DNA from: Basidiobolus heterosporus B8920 | Taxonomy: Eukaryota; Basidiobolomycota; Basidiobolomycetes; Basidiobolales; Basidiobolaceae | Assembly (NCBI GenBank): GCA_000697455.1 | Contig: JNET01030223.1 | Coordinates: 1 to 20,998 of the forward strand | Direction of reading: 5' to 3' | DNA: 20,998 nt | Shown: positions 19,801 through 20,998 of the stretch, one piece after another | Layout of the letters: every line of letters starts with the position of its first letter | How positions within the stretch are numbered: the first letter of the stretch is position 1 | Position numbers and translations under genes: made by a program | Notes under the pieces: generated by a model | Databases searched by the model: none | What the model was told of the DNA's origin: nothing | The model's input: the letters and a program-made list of their open reading frames with translations, nothing else

Positions 19801-20998
19801 TGTTTGTATCAAGTATAGACCAAGGGCGTAACGAAAGGGTCAATCGAAGCGACAGGAATAAAATTGGACGCATGGAGCAACAGGAGTCCCATTTAATCAT
19901 TCTTCATTGGAGAGCAGTCGCACTAAATGCTGGGAACTGTGACACCAAACAAATTAAATTCCTTCCTCCATACATATTTTTGGTTCCGGGCGGTGAGCAA
20001 CTCCCCTGAATGTATTTACTAAATCTTTGCAGCACGTTGTATTTCCACGCCAAGCTAGAAGCGGATCTCAACCATCACTTTGCATGGATGGGTCTCGATT
20101 GAGGAGATCAGCCAAAGTAACTCTGGACTAGAGTAGGTCGCAAAGTAGAAATGTATCAGAGATGGCTCCGTTTGACTCTTTCTTACCATGGCTTAAATAG
20201 TCACTAGATGTATTCCATGAATGAACTTTAATTTGTTGAGTAGTACATTCAAAAATACCTGAGTGTCTACAAGTCCCCCCTCCCGATAATCATATCGTCA
20301 AATTTCTATTCTCCATGATATGTCAACTATACACGTCCAATATGGAAAACAATCATTGCCTCTATGGTCAAGTGATCCCACCTTGAAAGCCAATCGTATA
20401 GTACTTCCATTTAAGGGATAAATAACCGCGGGAGTCATGGGAAGATATCTAAAACTGGTTAGCTCAAACGAGGTTGAAAACGAACAAAATTCCTCCCAAT
20501 AATCAGGCATTTGTTTGCCCATTAAAACGTATACACACCTTACCTAGATCATTTCTTTTAAAGTTATCAATCTCCAAAACAATGGCAGCCCAACTAAAGA
20601 CAAAAACCTACATTATTCTGTGTACCAATATACTTAAAAATCAACTAATCTCATCAATAATGGACTTGAAAAGGACCCAACATTAGAGGTACTATCTAAG
20701 TCCAAAGTAGTGCTTCATCAAAATAAAAGAAGGTATGCAATGCCTTATGTTAAAGCTAGGTAGTGGAAGCTATCATTTACTATTTTAGAAGGCTCTAGTT
20801 GCTGACATGCACATCATTACATCCCTCACTATTGTTGAAGTTCACATTATTTAACACCTAATTACTCATACTTGATCTCACCCTTATTATATTTACTCAC
20901 CAATTTCCTCTCACCCAAAATTCACACTTGGGTTTTACTTAGAATATTTTCACTAACTTGGAAGTATCCAGAATACTTGACTTTCTCAAACATATTCA
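19801..20998. other. right-end region without a convincing gene
   Basis: About 1.2 kb, AT-rich towards the right edge. The first part is the promoter of the glycosyltransferase-like gene. A 74-codon minus-strand frame (20298-20522) and a 70-codon plus-strand frame (20474-20686) overlap each other and show no motif or splice context that I recognise. Part of a gene entering from the right edge cannot be excluded. Confidence 0.4.

Noticed and set aside
20298-20522. 74-codon minus-strand frame near the right end
   Set aside because: No motif, no splice context and an overlapping frame on the other strand; too weak to call.

Overview
The window is a gene-dense stretch of a fungal nuclear genome. 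It carries nine protein genes. Most are broken by short GT-AG introns, 49-109 nt in the models below. The gene set is fungal: a 161-residue Cdc8-type tropomyosin, a TOK-type two-pore potassium channel, an INSIG protein, mitochondrial pyruvate dehydrogenase E1 alpha, and a RalGAP-alpha-like GTPase activator. RalGAP-alpha together with INSIG and an unfamiliar multi-pass membrane protein makes me lean towards an early-diverging lineage (Zoopagomycota or Mucoromycota type), but the species cannot be fixed from this sequence. All splice models were built by hand from splice signals, reading-frame continuity and family motifs, and every final model keeps frame from start to stop.

Layout, left to right. 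<1-890 (+): 3' part of a multi-pass membrane protein. 1672-8515 (+): a 27-exon RalGAP-alpha-like gene of about 1,714 residues, the dominant feature, with its catalytic Asn thumb intact. 9193-9765 (+): small mitochondrial-type rhodanese. 9875-10651 (-): HIT (histidine triad) hydrolase with a 16-nt microexon. 10789-12935 (-): TOK-type K+ channel. 13972-15141 (+): intronless PDH E1 alpha. 15641-16606 (-): INSIG. 17589-18211 (-): tropomyosin. 18803-19800 (-): type II membrane glycosyltransferase-like protein of the DUF1647-like kind. 19801-20998: no convincing gene.

The genes do not form a pathway; this is ordinary eukaryotic gene order. Rhodanese and HIT are convergent with only 109 bp between stops. 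The channel and PDH genes are divergent and share a 1,036-bp region with palindromes and a tandem 12-mer. INSIG and tropomyosin are separated by a region with a duplicated CACGTG element, a triple GGATTAAT motif and a (TG)n tract.

The points most worth following are the RalGAP-alpha gene and its possible alternative 3' ends, the HIT microexon, the duplicated E-box element upstream of INSIG (a candidate SREBP feedback site), and a short telomere-like TTAGGG tract at 1227-1251. I saw no tRNA, rRNA, CRISPR array or transposon.
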